Assembly: GCA_022820925.1 (NCBI GenBank)
Contig: JAJEEO010000002.1
Span: 1 to 64,000 of the forward strand
Direction of reading: 5' to 3'
DNA from: Acidimicrobiia bacterium
GTDB taxonomy: Bacteria; Actinomycetota; Acidimicrobiia; Acidimicrobiales; Poriferisodalaceae
Length of the DNA stretch: 64,000 bases
Under the pieces are notes generated by a model. The model searched no databases. It was not told the origin of the DNA and was given only the letters and a program-made list of their open reading frames with translations. Position 1 is the first letter of the stretch; each line of letters starts with the position of its first letter. A program made the translations under genes and the position numbers. Of the stretch, positions 17,564 through 25,953 are shown in pieces.

Positions 17564-18948
17564 TGAGCACCGCCGGTGATGTTGCCCTCGGCGTCGTAGA
17601 ACTCCGCTATCCCGACCGATTCGTACCAGCGGTCGAACGGCCGCTCCAGCACGACGTCGGGTCGGGCGTCGACGAACGCCGTCCCGTTTGCGACCATCTG
17701 CTCCACGTCGTCGTCCGCATAGCCGATCTCGGTGAGGACGTCGACGGTGTCGCCCCCCATGTTGGGCCCTGCGCGGGTGACATAGGGGGGTGTTGCGCTC
17801 ATGCGCACCGGGTTGCGAACGAACAGGTCGCGGCCCAGCCGTGGACTCGGGGCGATCGAGTACGGACGGCGGTCATGCACCTGGGGGTCGGCCAGCACAC
17901 CGGTGTGGTTCAGCACCTCATAGGCAGCGATGCCCAGCGCCTGCAGCTCCGCAGCCGCTTGCTGGGGGCTGCGGCGACTGGTCCAGGCCGCCAGCTCCGT
18001 GTCGATGGCGTCGTGGTGCGCGATGCGATCGGCCAGCGTGCCGTGCGGGTAGGTCGACAGCGCGGACTGTCCACTGGCGTCATGCGCCGGCACATCAGCC
18101 CATTCGGCCAGCCCCGCCAGCGCTTCCCATGCCTCGTCATCGGGCACCTCGACAGCGATCCAGCGATCGTCGCCCGCACATGGATAGATCCCCGCGGGCG
18201 CCGCCCACGACACCCGGTTGCCATTGCGGAACGGCTCGGGCACGCCGAGGTCCTGGCCCACCAGATACGGACCCAGGAACGACACCGTCGTCTCGAGCTG
18301 GCTGATGTCGATGAATCTGCCCTCGCCCGTGCGATCGCGTTCGTGCAGGGCAGTGACAATCGCCAGCATGGTGTGCAGCCCGCCCATGTAGTCCGGCGGA
18401 GCGATGGAGGGAATGCCGGCGGGTTCCTCGTGCGGGAAGCCGGTGAGCGCGTCCCAACCCACAAGCGGCGCCTGATTCGGGCCGAAGGCTCGGAAGGGGT
18501 AGTACGGCTTGTCGGGGTCGACCCCGAAACCGGTCATGCCGGCATAGATGATGTCGGGGCGCACCTGCTTGACGGATTCGTAGTCGAGTCCCAGCTCGGC
18601 GATGCCGGGTGCTGCAAAGTTCGTCAGGAACACATCGCACGTGGCCAGCAGGCGTTTCGCGGCCTCGAGCGCCTGGGGCTGCTTCAGCTCGAGACCCACC
18701 GAACGCTTGCCGGCCGACATCTCCGGCACGTAGGGGCCGGTATCGCAGAAGATGTCCGCGAGCTCAGGATCGCGAGCCCATGCCGAGCCGAACGCTCGCG
18801 CCACGTCGGGATAACTGTGGGCCTCCACCTTGAAGACCTCGGCCCCGTGATGAGCCATCGCCTTTCCGCAGCACGGCGCTGCCACCGCAATGCTGATCTC
18901 GAAGACCCGGACCCCTTCAAGCGGTCTGCGGCCAGCGCTCACCGTCAT
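17560..18948 (-). CDS. CaiB/BaiF CoA transferase, catalytic subunit
   Basis: A 462-residue class III CoA transferase. GVRVFEISIAVAAPCCGKAM and GAEVFKVEAHSYPDVAR form the N-terminal CoA-binding fold, and PPDYMGGLHT contains the nucleophilic Asp D186. It should move CoA between acyl groups by a glutamyl/aspartyl-anhydride mechanism; the acids involved are unknown. ATG 18948 is chosen because GAGGTG lies upstream and family homology begins with GVRVFE; the frame is open for another 58 codons of low-complexity sequence. It is the first gene of a coupled pair. Confidence 0.87.
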   Translation of the reverse strand: MTVSAGRRPLEGVRVFEISIAVAAPCCGKAMAHHGAEVFKVEAHSYPDVARAFGSAWARDPELADIFCDTGPYVPEMSAGKRSVGLELKQPQALEAAKRLLATCDVFLTNFAAPGIAELGLDYESVKQVRPDIIYAGMTGFGVDPDKPYYPFRAFGPNQAPLVGWDALTGFPHEEPAGIPSIAPPDYMGGLHTMLAIVTALHERDRTGEGRFIDISQLETTVSFLGPYLVGQDLGVPEPFRNGNRVSWAAPAGIYPCAGDDRWIAVEVPDDEAWEALAGLAEWADVPAHDASGQSALSTYPHGTLADRIAHHDAIDTELAAWTSRRSPQQAAAELQALGIAAYEVLNHTGVLADPQVHDRRPYSIAPSPRLGRDLFVRNPVRMSATPPYVTRAGPNMGGDTVDVLTEIGYADDDVEQMVANGTAFVDARPDVVLERPFDRWYESVGIAEFYDAEGNITGGAQ

Positions 18949-19072
18949 CGATGACACCTCAAGTGCTCTGATCCCATAGCCCGGTGACCTTAGAGGCTGC
19001 GTGGATAGGCGAACCGCCTCGCTGTCGGACCTGTCGTATCCCGCTCCTGTTCGCTGTCGCTCGCGGGCCGCT

Positions 19073-19102
19073 CGGGCCACGGCTTCGCCTGCCGGCTCAG
19101 CC
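19073..19102. repeat. Dispersed 30-bp repeat, copy 2
   Basis: Second copy of the 30-bp element at 3006-3035, differing at two adjacent bases. It lies in the 255-bp divergent gap between the CaiB pair and the epoxide-hydrolase-like gene, where nothing else is recognisable. Confidence 0.6.
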
Positions 19103-19203
19103 TCTTGGACGCAGCGCGGCAAGCTGCCCTCTCCTCGTGATAGGACAAGATCCCGGCGGCGGGATCCGCTCGCCGCCAGGCCAAGCCGGAGGGTTGTCCC
19201 GAC

Positions 19204-19590
19204 ATGACTGATTCCGCCGATTCACCGACCGAGGTCGTCGGCAAGTTCATCGCCTGCATCGAAGCGAAGGACCTCGACGGGGCGGCCGCCCACGTCTCCG
19301 ACGACGTCTATTACGACAACGTGCCGGTGGGCGACATGACTGGTCCCGACGCCATGAAGGAGTTCCTGAGCGGATTGACGAAGGGCGACGGGCCCGTGGA
19401 GTTCGAGGTCGTCCGCCAGACGGCCACCGGCAACACCGTCATGAACGAGCGCGTCGACCGCTTCCACACCGGCTCCGGTCGGCTGATCGAGCTGCCGGTG
19501 ATGGGGGTCTTCGAAGTCAATGACGGCCTGATCACCTTCTGGCGGGATTACTTCGACAACGGCATGTTCATGCGCCAGATCAAGGGCTGA
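19204..19590 (+). CDS. Limonene-1,2-epoxide hydrolase family protein
   Basis: A 128-residue NTF2-like protein of the limonene-epoxide hydrolase group. The family's catalytic set (Y53, N55, R99, D101, D132 in the Rhodococcus enzyme) appears as Y37, N39, R83, D85 and D115, in VYYDNVP, NERVDRF and FWRDYFD, with conserved spacing. It should hydrate an epoxide to a diol in one step; the true substrate is open, as many actinobacterial homologues act on other terpene or steroid epoxides. GGAGGG about 7 nt upstream supports the ATG. An SDR gene follows after 7 bp. Confidence 0.8.
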   Translation: MTDSADSPTEVVGKFIACIEAKDLDGAAAHVSDDVYYDNVPVGDMTGPDAMKEFLSGLTKGDGPVEFEVVRQTATGNTVMNERVDRFHTGSGRLIELPVMGVFEVNDGLITFWRDYFDNGMFMRQIKG

Positions 19591-19597
19591 ACCCGCT

Positions 19598-20377
19598 GTG
19601 GCCTACCAGTACGAGGGATTCGACCTCACTGGCAAAGTCGCTGTCATCACGGGAGGCAACGGCGGCATCGGGCTGGGCTACGCCCGCGGTATCGCGGCTG
19701 CCGGTGCCGACGTCAGCATCTGGGGAACGAACCCCGACAAGAACGCTGCAGCCGAAGCCGAGTTGCAGGAGATCAACCCGTCCGCCAGTGCGCTGCGCTG
19801 CGATGTCTCCGACGAGGCGCAGGTCGAGGAGTCCATGGCGGCGGTGGTCGAGCGCTACGGGCGCATCGATGCCTGCTTTCCGAATGCCGGCATCGGCACG
19901 CAGAACCAGAAGGGCTTCCACGAGCACTCCAACGAGGACTGGTTCAGCGTCATCGACGTGAATCTGCACGGGGTGTTCTTCACGCTGCGCGCTGCTACCC
20001 GGCAGATGATCGCCCAGGGCGAAGGCGGCAGCCTGGTGCTCACCTCCAGCGGCACCGCTATCCAGGGTGCCGCCCGAGGGCAGGCGTACGCAGCCACCAA
20101 GGGCGCCATGCTGGCGATGATGATGGGCCTGTCAGTCGAGATGGCCCGCTACAAGATCAACGCCAACGCTGTCATCCCGGGCTGGATCGACACCGCCATG
20201 ACTGAGCGGCTGTTCAACTGGGACAAGTTCGTCGACAACGTGATGCCGCGCATTCCCATGCGCAGGTGGGGCGTGCCCGACGACTTCGGCGCCATCGCGG
20301 TGTACCTCATGAGCGACGCAGCCCGCTGGCACACCGGCGACGTCATCAAGATCGACGGCGGTTTCAGCATCTTCTGA
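19598..20377 (+). CDS. Short-chain dehydrogenase/reductase
   Basis: A 259-residue classical SDR. TGGNGGIG (around residue 19) binds the cofactor, NAGIG follows strand 4, TSSGTAIQG and YAATKGAM supply the Ser-Tyr-Lys set, and the C terminus DVIKIDGGFSIF is standard. GTG start at 19598, 7 bp after the epoxide-hydrolase-like gene, so the two are probably co-transcribed: hydration of an epoxide followed by oxidation of the diol is a plausible order. Substrate unknown. Confidence 0.88.
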   Translation: MAYQYEGFDLTGKVAVITGGNGGIGLGYARGIAAAGADVSIWGTNPDKNAAAEAELQEINPSASALRCDVSDEAQVEESMAAVVERYGRIDACFPNAGIGTQNQKGFHEHSNEDWFSVIDVNLHGVFFTLRAATRQMIAQGEGGSLVLTSSGTAIQGAARGQAYAATKGAMLAMMMGLSVEMARYKINANAVIPGWIDTAMTERLFNWDKFVDNVMPRIPMRRWGVPDDFGAIAVYLMSDAARWHTGDVIKIDGGFSIF

Positions 20378-20525
20378 CGCCTCCTGCGATCATCGATTTA
20401 CGAAGGTGTGTTAGGTTTTTCGCGCGGGGATTCCGGCTCGCGCCATCCGAGCGACTGCGCTGTCCCACAGCGATGCCGCATTCGGTGCCACAGCGAGCTG
20501 GGCGCTGAATCACGAGGGGGACATC

Positions 20526-22274
20526 GTGGAGGAATACGACATTCACATCAAGGACGGCACGATCGTGGACGGGACACGGGTGCCGAGCTTCCGCGGCGAC
20601 CTGTGGATCTCCGACGGGCGCATCGCCCAGATCGGCGGCCGTCCCGACAAGCCCTCAAGGGAAGTCATCGATGCGGGCGGCTGCATCGTGGCCCCGGGCA
20701 CGATCGACCTGCACACCCACTACGACGCGCAGATCCGCTGGGATCCCTACTGCTCCATCTCGAGCTGGCACGGGGTGACTTCGGTGGTGCTCGGCAACTG
20801 CGGATTCGGCTTCGCCCCGTGCAAGCCCGACTTCCGCGAACGGTCGATGCTCACCATGGTGCGCACCGAGGCGATCCCGCTGGCGGCGATGCAGGAGGGC
20901 ATGCTGCCGAAGTGGGACTGGGAGACGATCCCGGAGTATCTCGACTCGCTGGACCGCGCGCCGAAGGGCGTCAACGTGCTGCAGTACATGCCGACGGCCT
21001 CGCTGATGATCTATGTGATGGGCCTCGAAGCGGCCAAGACCCGTCCGGCCAACAACGCCGAGCGCAAGGAGATGCAGCGCCTGCTGCACGAAGGCATGGA
21101 CGCCGGGCTGTGCGGCTTTTCCATCCAGCGTCTCGGCCCCAACTCCACCCAAGCCGACTTCGACGGTTCGCCGATGGTCACCGACACCATGATCGACGAC
21201 GACATCTTCGTGCTGGCCGAGGTGCTGCGCGAGCGCGACGAGGGCTTCATCCAGCTCACGCAGGCCACGAGCCCCGACGTCAACAACCCCGAAGACCTCG
21301 AGTTCAAGCGGCGGCTGGCCGAGGTGAGCGGGCGACCGATCATCGACAACGTGGTGCCGGTGAGCCAGCGCAACCCGCGTGTGCACGAGGAACGGCTCGA
21401 ATGGCTCGAGCAGGCCCACAACGACGGGCTGCGCATCTTCGGCCAAGGTGCGTCGATCCGCACGGGCTTCGCCTTCTCGCTCGACGAGTGGAACCTGTAC
21501 GACTCCAGCCCGGCGTGGCGCGAAGCGACCACGGGTTCGCTCGAGGACAAGATCCGCAAAATGAAAGACCCCGCCGTGCGGGAACGGCTGCGTGCCGAGA
21601 CCGATGAGGCGGCGACGCTGTTCGCCAATACGCAGGGAGCCGTCGGCGGGCCGCCGCGCAAGCTGGTCGTGCAGGGCGTGGCCAGGCGGCAGGACCTGCA
21701 GAAGTACGTGGGCAAGTCGCTGGGCGAGATCGCCGAGATGGAGGGCAAGCACTACATCGACGTGATGCTGGACCTGTCGCTCGAGACCGATCTGAAGACG
21801 GAGTTCCTCGGCGAGGGTCCCGAATTCAACGTGGACCACATGTCGGCGGTGTACACCGACTCGCCGTACACGATCCCGGGAGTGTCCGACGGCGGCGCGC
21901 ACACCAAGTTCTTCACCGGGGGTGCTTGGACGACGGACTTCCTGGCGTGGATCGTGCGCGACGAGCAGCGGGTGACGGTTGAGGAGGCGCATTACCGGAT
22001 GTCGGCGCTTGCGGCGCACGCAGCCGGATTCCAGGACCGCGGTGTGCTGAAGGAAGGCGCCCCGGCCGACGTGCTCGTCTACGACATGGACGAGCTGGCC
22101 ATCGATCCCGAGTGGATCGGCGAGGCCGTCTACGACCTGCCCGGCGGCGAGTGGCGCCGCGTGCAGCGCGCGCACGGCTACCGGCACATCCTCGTGAACG
22201 GCGTCGAGACGTTCCAGGACGGCGAATGCACCGGCGCCACGCCCGGCAAGCTCCTGCGCCACGGCCGCGGCTAG
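20526..22274 (+). CDS. D-aminoacylase-like amidohydrolase
   Basis: A 582-residue amidohydrolase of the N-acyl-D-amino-acid deacylase group. Metal-binding DLHTHYDAQ gives H63 and H65, and GNCG (C92) is the Cys ligand conserved in D-aminoacylases. A later SDGGAHT provides the catalytic Asp region, and the protein ends with the beta-sandwich return strands (ADVLVYDMD). It would hydrolyse an N-acyl, carbamoyl or lactam bond; substrate unknown. GTG start at 20526 follows GAGGGGGACATC, nearly the same leader as the Rieske gene at 49688. A possible -10 box TAGGTT lies at 20412. Its TAG stop falls inside the first unit of a tandem array. Confidence 0.83.
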   Translation: MEEYDIHIKDGTIVDGTRVPSFRGDLWISDGRIAQIGGRPDKPSREVIDAGGCIVAPGTIDLHTHYDAQIRWDPYCSISSWHGVTSVVLGNCGFGFAPCKPDFRERSMLTMVRTEAIPLAAMQEGMLPKWDWETIPEYLDSLDRAPKGVNVLQYMPTASLMIYVMGLEAAKTRPANNAERKEMQRLLHEGMDAGLCGFSIQRLGPNSTQADFDGSPMVTDTMIDDDIFVLAEVLRERDEGFIQLTQATSPDVNNPEDLEFKRRLAEVSGRPIIDNVVPVSQRNPRVHEERLEWLEQAHNDGLRIFGQGASIRTGFAFSLDEWNLYDSSPAWREATTGSLEDKIRKMKDPAVRERLRAETDEAATLFANTQGAVGGPPRKLVVQGVARRQDLQKYVGKSLGEIAEMEGKHYIDVMLDLSLETDLKTEFLGEGPEFNVDHMSAVYTDSPYTIPGVSDGGAHTKFFTGGAWTTDFLAWIVRDEQRVTVEEAHYRMSALAAHAAGFQDRGVLKEGAPADVLVYDMDELAIDPEWIGEAVYDLPGGEWRRVQRAHGYRHILVNGVETFQDGECTGATPGKLLRHGRG

Positions 22275-22380
22275 CGGCCGAATACCCACGTCGCGGCTAG
22301 CGGCCGAAGTCCCACCTCGCGGCTAGCGGCCGAAAATCCACCTCGCGGCTAGCGGCCGAATACCCACCTCGCGGCTAGCT
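22266..22380. repeat. 26-bp tandem repeat array between convergent genes
   Basis: Four full 26-bp units (22266, 22292, 22318, 22344) plus a partial fifth at 22370, each beginning CGCGGCTAGCGGCCGAA and ending in a variant of TACCCACCT. The plus-strand stop TAG (22272-22274) lies in the GCTAGC core of unit 1, and the stop of the convergent gene (22375-22377) lies in the core of the partial fifth unit. Units differ at only a few bases, indicating recent expansion or gene conversion. Confidence 0.9.
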
Positions 22381-23607
22381 CGCGGCGATCACCTCGGCGA
22401 GGGCAGCAACTCCTTCGCGGATGTCGTCATGCGCGAGGCTGCCGAAGCACAGGCGCATCCGGCGCGCTCCCCAGTCGGGGTCGACCGACCACGCCGCTCC
22501 TTCGTTGAACTGGATTCCTCGCTCGGCTGCGGGCGCCAGATAGCGGGCGGTGTCGGTGCCGGTAGGAAACGTGAGCCACACGAAGATGCCGCCCTTGGGG
22601 TCGGTCACCTGCACCGGGCCGCCGAGCCTGATGGCCACTTGTGAGAGCGCACCCATGTGGGTGTTCACAGCACGCCGAATCACCGCACACTTCTCTCGCA
22701 GCGTGTCCCGCAGCTGGGTCACGTGGTCGTCGAAATGCGCCGCTGCGTACTCGGCCAGTACGAGCTGCTCCATAGCGCCAGTGCCGGCGTCATCCTTGAG
22801 GGCCATGAGCTGGCGCACGATGGGCACGTCGCCCACGATGTAGCCGACCCGCAGCGCGGGCGCGATCGACTTCGAGAACGAGCCGCAGTAGATCACCACG
22901 CTCTGCCCCTCGGCTTCGGCACAGTCCAGCGCACGCAGTGTCGGCGGGCGCTCCCCAGTCCACTGCAGGTCCGCATAGCACTCGTCCTCGAAAATCGGCA
23001 CGCCGTGGTGCCGGGCGATGGCCAAGATTGCCCGCCGGCGCTCAACCGGCATCACCGAACCCGTGGGATTCTGCACCGTCGGGATGGTGTAGATGAACCG
23101 GGGCGGCGTGCCGGCTGCAGCCAGCTCGTCAAGCAGCTCAGCAAGTCGTTCTGGAACGATCCCGTCGTCGTCGAGCTCGACGCCGACGCATCTGGCGCCT
23201 CGCCGGGCGACCTTCGAGATCATCCCCCCGTACGTCGCCGCTTCGGCCACAACGACGTCGCCCGGGCGCAGGAACGCCGTATTGACCAGATCAAGCGCCT
23301 GCAGCGAACCCGACACCACCAGCACCTGCTCGCTGCTCGTCGGCATGTGTGCATTTGCATCCAGCGATCCGGCGACGAACTCGCGCAGCCCCTCGAACCC
23401 TTGCGGATTGCCGCCCAGGTTGTAGGTGGCGAGCTCGGAGCCGTGCTTCGCGAGCACTGCCATGGCCGCCTCGGTCAGGCCGCCCACCGGCACGCTCGGC
23501 GAGTCGTTGTTCCCGCCGACGAAGCTGAAGCGCGGGATGGGTGTCCACGCCCCCGCCGGCTGCGGCAGGCCCTCGGCCAGCTTGGCTGCCATGTCGAACC
23601 CGGACAT
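22375..23607 (-). CDS. PLP aminotransferase, class I/II (2-aminoadipate/MocR-like)
   Basis: A 410-residue fold-type I aminotransferase. The PLP lysine lies in CGSFSKSIAPALRVGY, the cofactor Asp/Tyr region in FEDECYADLQ, and NLGGNPQGFEGLREFV binds substrate at the N-terminal side. It resembles the aminotransferase part of MocR-type proteins and 2-aminoadipate transaminases, but has no DNA-binding domain. ATG 23607 is chosen because TAGGTT ends 7 nt upstream (leaderless) and family similarity starts just inside. It is divergent from the ABC ATPase gene. Confidence 0.87.
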   Translation of the reverse strand: MSGFDMAAKLAEGLPQPAGAWTPIPRFSFVGGNNDSPSVPVGGLTEAAMAVLAKHGSELATYNLGGNPQGFEGLREFVAGSLDANAHMPTSSEQVLVVSGSLQALDLVNTAFLRPGDVVVAEAATYGGMISKVARRGARCVGVELDDDGIVPERLAELLDELAAAGTPPRFIYTIPTVQNPTGSVMPVERRRAILAIARHHGVPIFEDECYADLQWTGERPPTLRALDCAEAEGQSVVIYCGSFSKSIAPALRVGYIVGDVPIVRQLMALKDDAGTGAMEQLVLAEYAAAHFDDHVTQLRDTLREKCAVIRRAVNTHMGALSQVAIRLGGPVQVTDPKGGIFVWLTFPTGTDTARYLAPAAERGIQFNEGAAWSVDPDWGARRMRLCFGSLAHDDIREGVAALAEVIAAS

Positions 23608-23614
23608 CCGCGTC

Positions 23615-23620
23615 AACCTA
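23615..23620 (-). promoter_or_regulatory. -10 box, leaderless aminotransferase gene
   Basis: TAGGTT on the minus strand, 7 nt before the ATG at 23607; it fixes the start over an upstream in-frame alternative. Confidence 0.55.
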
Positions 23621-23754
23621 CTGCGGCACGGGTCGCGCAGCTCTCGCCCTCGGGGTGCCTGCACTTGGCAGGTGTTAGCTGTACCTATCGAGAGTCAGCA
23701 GGCATTGTCACCATCGAGCATTCAGTGTTCTGGATACAGGCTGAATCCCTTGCT

Positions 23755-23760
23755 TATACT
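23755..23760 (+). promoter_or_regulatory. -10 box, leaderless ABC ATPase gene
   Basis: TATACT, one mismatch from the consensus -10, ends 7 nt before an in-frame GTG at 23768. It sits in the most AT-rich part of this divergent region. Confidence 0.55.
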
Positions 23761-23767
23761 TCTGCTG

Positions 23768-24985
23768 GTGCGCACGGTCCGGGCATTTCGGTCAAAGCGA
23801 GACCGGCGAGACGCCGACCCGGCGGCGCCGGACGAACTGGCCCGGAACGGCCAAGATCGGCATTGGCCGGGGGCGCGCTCGATCATTCTTGAAGGCGTCA
23901 CCCATTCGTACGAACAAACCCAGGCTGCCGACTCCCCCGACGGCGCTGATCCGGCCGCAGAATCCTCCCGCGACAGCTACTCAGTGCAGAACCTGTCGCT
24001 GCATGTCGAACCTGGCGAATCCGTCGCGCTGCTCGGCCCCAGCGGGTGCGGCAAAACCACGCTGCTGCGCCTGATCGCCGGGCTCGAACGTCCACTCGCC
24101 GGCACCATTCAGCTCGGCGACCGGTTCGTTTCGGGTCCGCCGGGACGCGGCGGCACATGGGTGGCTCCTGAGTCGCGCCGCGTCGGGATGGTGTTCCAGG
24201 ACTGGGCACTGTTCCCGCACCTCACCGTGGGCCGCAATGTCGGCTACGGGCTCGAACGCTCTACGCGAACGCCCGGCCGCATCGCCGAAGCGCTCGGCCT
24301 GGTTGGTCTGTCCGGCTTCGCCGAACGCATGCCCGCCACCCTGTCGGGCGGGCAGCAGCAACGGGTTGCGCTGGCACGCGCGCTCGCGCCACGCCCTGGT
24401 GTGCTCTTGCTCGACGAGCCCTTCTCCAATCTCGACTCGTCACTTCGCGAGGACGTTCGCAGCGAGGTCCGCCGGCTGCTCATCGAGCTGGGCATCACCG
24501 CTGTCTTCGTGACTCATGACCAAGACGAGGCATTTGTGGTCGGCGACCGGGTGGGTGTGCTCTGCGAGGGCCATCTCGCACAGGTCGACACACCCGATGG
24601 CCTCTACCGTCGGCCAGTCGATCCGTTCGTGGCCGACTTCGTGGGCACCGCATCATGGATGCGCTGCGGTGCCTCGGACGGCTTCGCTCACACACCCCTC
24701 GGGCGCCTCCCGCTCAGCAACGCAGCCGGCGCGAACGGCAACGGGGCGGCATCGCACGCCGCAGACCGCGTCGTCGACGTGATGCTGCGCCCGGAGCAGC
24801 TCCGCTTGGCACAGGGCACTGCCGCCGAAGTCGAACTGGTGGAGTTCTACGGGCACGACTCGATGGTCGTGGCGAATCTCGACGGCACTCAGCTGCGTGT
24901 GCGCTGCGGACCCGATCCCGAAGTGCGCCGCGGCGACTCGGTCGCTGTCGAGTTCACCGGTACCAGCGTCGTCGCCTTCGCTTAG
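23768..24985 (+). CDS. ABC transporter ATPase (FbpC/PotA type)
   Basis: A 405-residue nucleotide-binding subunit. After a basic, poorly conserved 40-residue leader come the Walker A GPSGCGKTTLL, the signature LSGGQQQRVALARAL, Walker B VLLLDEPF and the switch His in VTHDQDEA, then a C-terminal TOBE-type regulatory domain (MLRPEQLRL). This matches importers of ferric iron, polyamines or similar. No permease or binding protein is nearby, so it either works with distant partners or is an orphan. GTG 23768 is inferred from the -10 box 7 nt upstream. Its stop overlaps that of the convergent LLM gene. Confidence 0.85.
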   Translation: MRTVRAFRSKRDRRDADPAAPDELARNGQDRHWPGARSIILEGVTHSYEQTQAADSPDGADPAAESSRDSYSVQNLSLHVEPGESVALLGPSGCGKTTLLRLIAGLERPLAGTIQLGDRFVSGPPGRGGTWVAPESRRVGMVFQDWALFPHLTVGRNVGYGLERSTRTPGRIAEALGLVGLSGFAERMPATLSGGQQQRVALARALAPRPGVLLLDEPFSNLDSSLREDVRSEVRRLLIELGITAVFVTHDQDEAFVVGDRVGVLCEGHLAQVDTPDGLYRRPVDPFVADFVGTASWMRCGASDGFAHTPLGRLPLSNAAGANGNGAASHAADRVVDVMLRPEQLRLAQGTAAEVELVEFYGHDSMVVANLDGTQLRVRCGPDPEVRRGDSVAVEFTGTSVVAFA

Positions 24986-25875
24986 CTCACACCCGCACGC
25001 AGCGGGACGATGACCTGCTCGGCAAAGCGGTGCGCAGGCTCGGCGCTGTCGGGATTGCCGAAGTCGAGCACGAAGTGCCGGATACCCGCATCAACGAGCG
25101 CAGCCAGGAACTCGGCGTACTCAGCAGACTCGCTGTCGGTCGCGGGCAGTGCCCGCTCGACGGTGGTCGACATCTCCAGGCCAGCCGGATCGCGCCCGAG
25201 ACGTTCGAGCTCCTCCAGCACGATGCCGCACTTGCGTCGCAGGGCTTCGAGATCCCGCCGCCATGGCGTATTCCAGATGTCGGCATGGCGGGCGGCAACC
25301 TTCAGGCCGATCTGCTCTCCCGAGGCGCCGATGCAGATCGGCGGCGGCACTTCAGGCAGCGGTGGCGCTGCAGCACCGTCGATGCGATAGTGCTGCCCTT
25401 CGAAGCTGGGGTCGTCCTGCGTCCACATCAACCGGCAGATGGTGACCACCTCTTCGAGCTGGGCGAACCGCACCTTGGGCGAGGGGAATTCGTAGCCATA
25501 CGCCTCGTACTCGTCGCCGCGCCAGCCCGCCCCGATGCCCAGGATGAATCGGTTGCCCGACAGGTACTGCAGCGTGGCCGCCATCTTGGCGGTCAGCGCC
25601 GGCGGCCGATAGCCGTGCCCGAGCACGTGGTGGCACAGCTGCACATCCGGCAGGCGAGCCGCACACCAGGTGATGGTGGTCCAGGCCTCGAGAAACGGGT
25701 CGGTCTTGGCGTCGAACCCGTAGAAGTGATCGGCGATCCACAGCGAATCGAAGTGCCCGATCACCTCGGGCAGGAGCCATTCCACCTGGTCGGCCACGAT
25801 CGGCCGGTGATCGCTCCACCGGTTGCCGATGCACGGCGACAGCCACCCGAACTTGAGACCATTTCCCGAAGTCAC
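24982..25875 (-). CDS. LLM class F420-type oxidoreductase
   Basis: A 297-residue luciferase-like protein. FGWLSPCIG at the start, LWIADHFYGF, HHVLGHGYRPPALTAKMAATLQYLSGNRFILGIGAGW and PPICIGASGEQIGLKVAARHADIWN are typical of F420-dependent LLM enzymes (TIGR03560-like). The cofactor is likely F420H2, substrate unknown. GTG start at 25875 is supported by TAGTGT 6 nt upstream. The TAA stop overlaps the TAG of the convergent ABC ATPase gene. Confidence 0.83.
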   Translation of the reverse strand: MTSGNGLKFGWLSPCIGNRWSDHRPIVADQVEWLLPEVIGHFDSLWIADHFYGFDAKTDPFLEAWTTITWCAARLPDVQLCHHVLGHGYRPPALTAKMAATLQYLSGNRFILGIGAGWRGDEYEAYGYEFPSPKVRFAQLEEVVTICRLMWTQDDPSFEGQHYRIDGAAAPPLPEVPPPICIGASGEQIGLKVAARHADIWNTPWRRDLEALRRKCGIVLEELERLGRDPAGLEMSTTVERALPATDSESAEYAEFLAALVDAGIRHFVLDFGNPDSAEPAHRFAEQVIVPLRAGVS

Positions 25876-25881
25876 GGCGTC

Positions 25882-25887
25882 ACACTA
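25882..25887 (-). promoter_or_regulatory. -10 box, leaderless LLM gene
   Basis: TAGTGT on the minus strand, 6 nt before the GTG at 25875. Confidence 0.5.
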
Positions 25888-25953
25888 ACGACGCGCTCGC
25901 GATAGCCGCTGGGCGAGCCCGGCGTCCTTCACCTGCCTCACGCAATGGTGGGG

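Noticed and set aside
20655..22289. 544-codon open frame antisense to the D-aminoacylase-like gene
   Set aside because: His/Val/Leu-rich shadow with no motif; the sense gene has complete metal-site motifs.
22266..22380. CRISPR or attachment site
   Set aside because: The 26-bp units have no spacers, and no integrase or mobile gene is present on either side.
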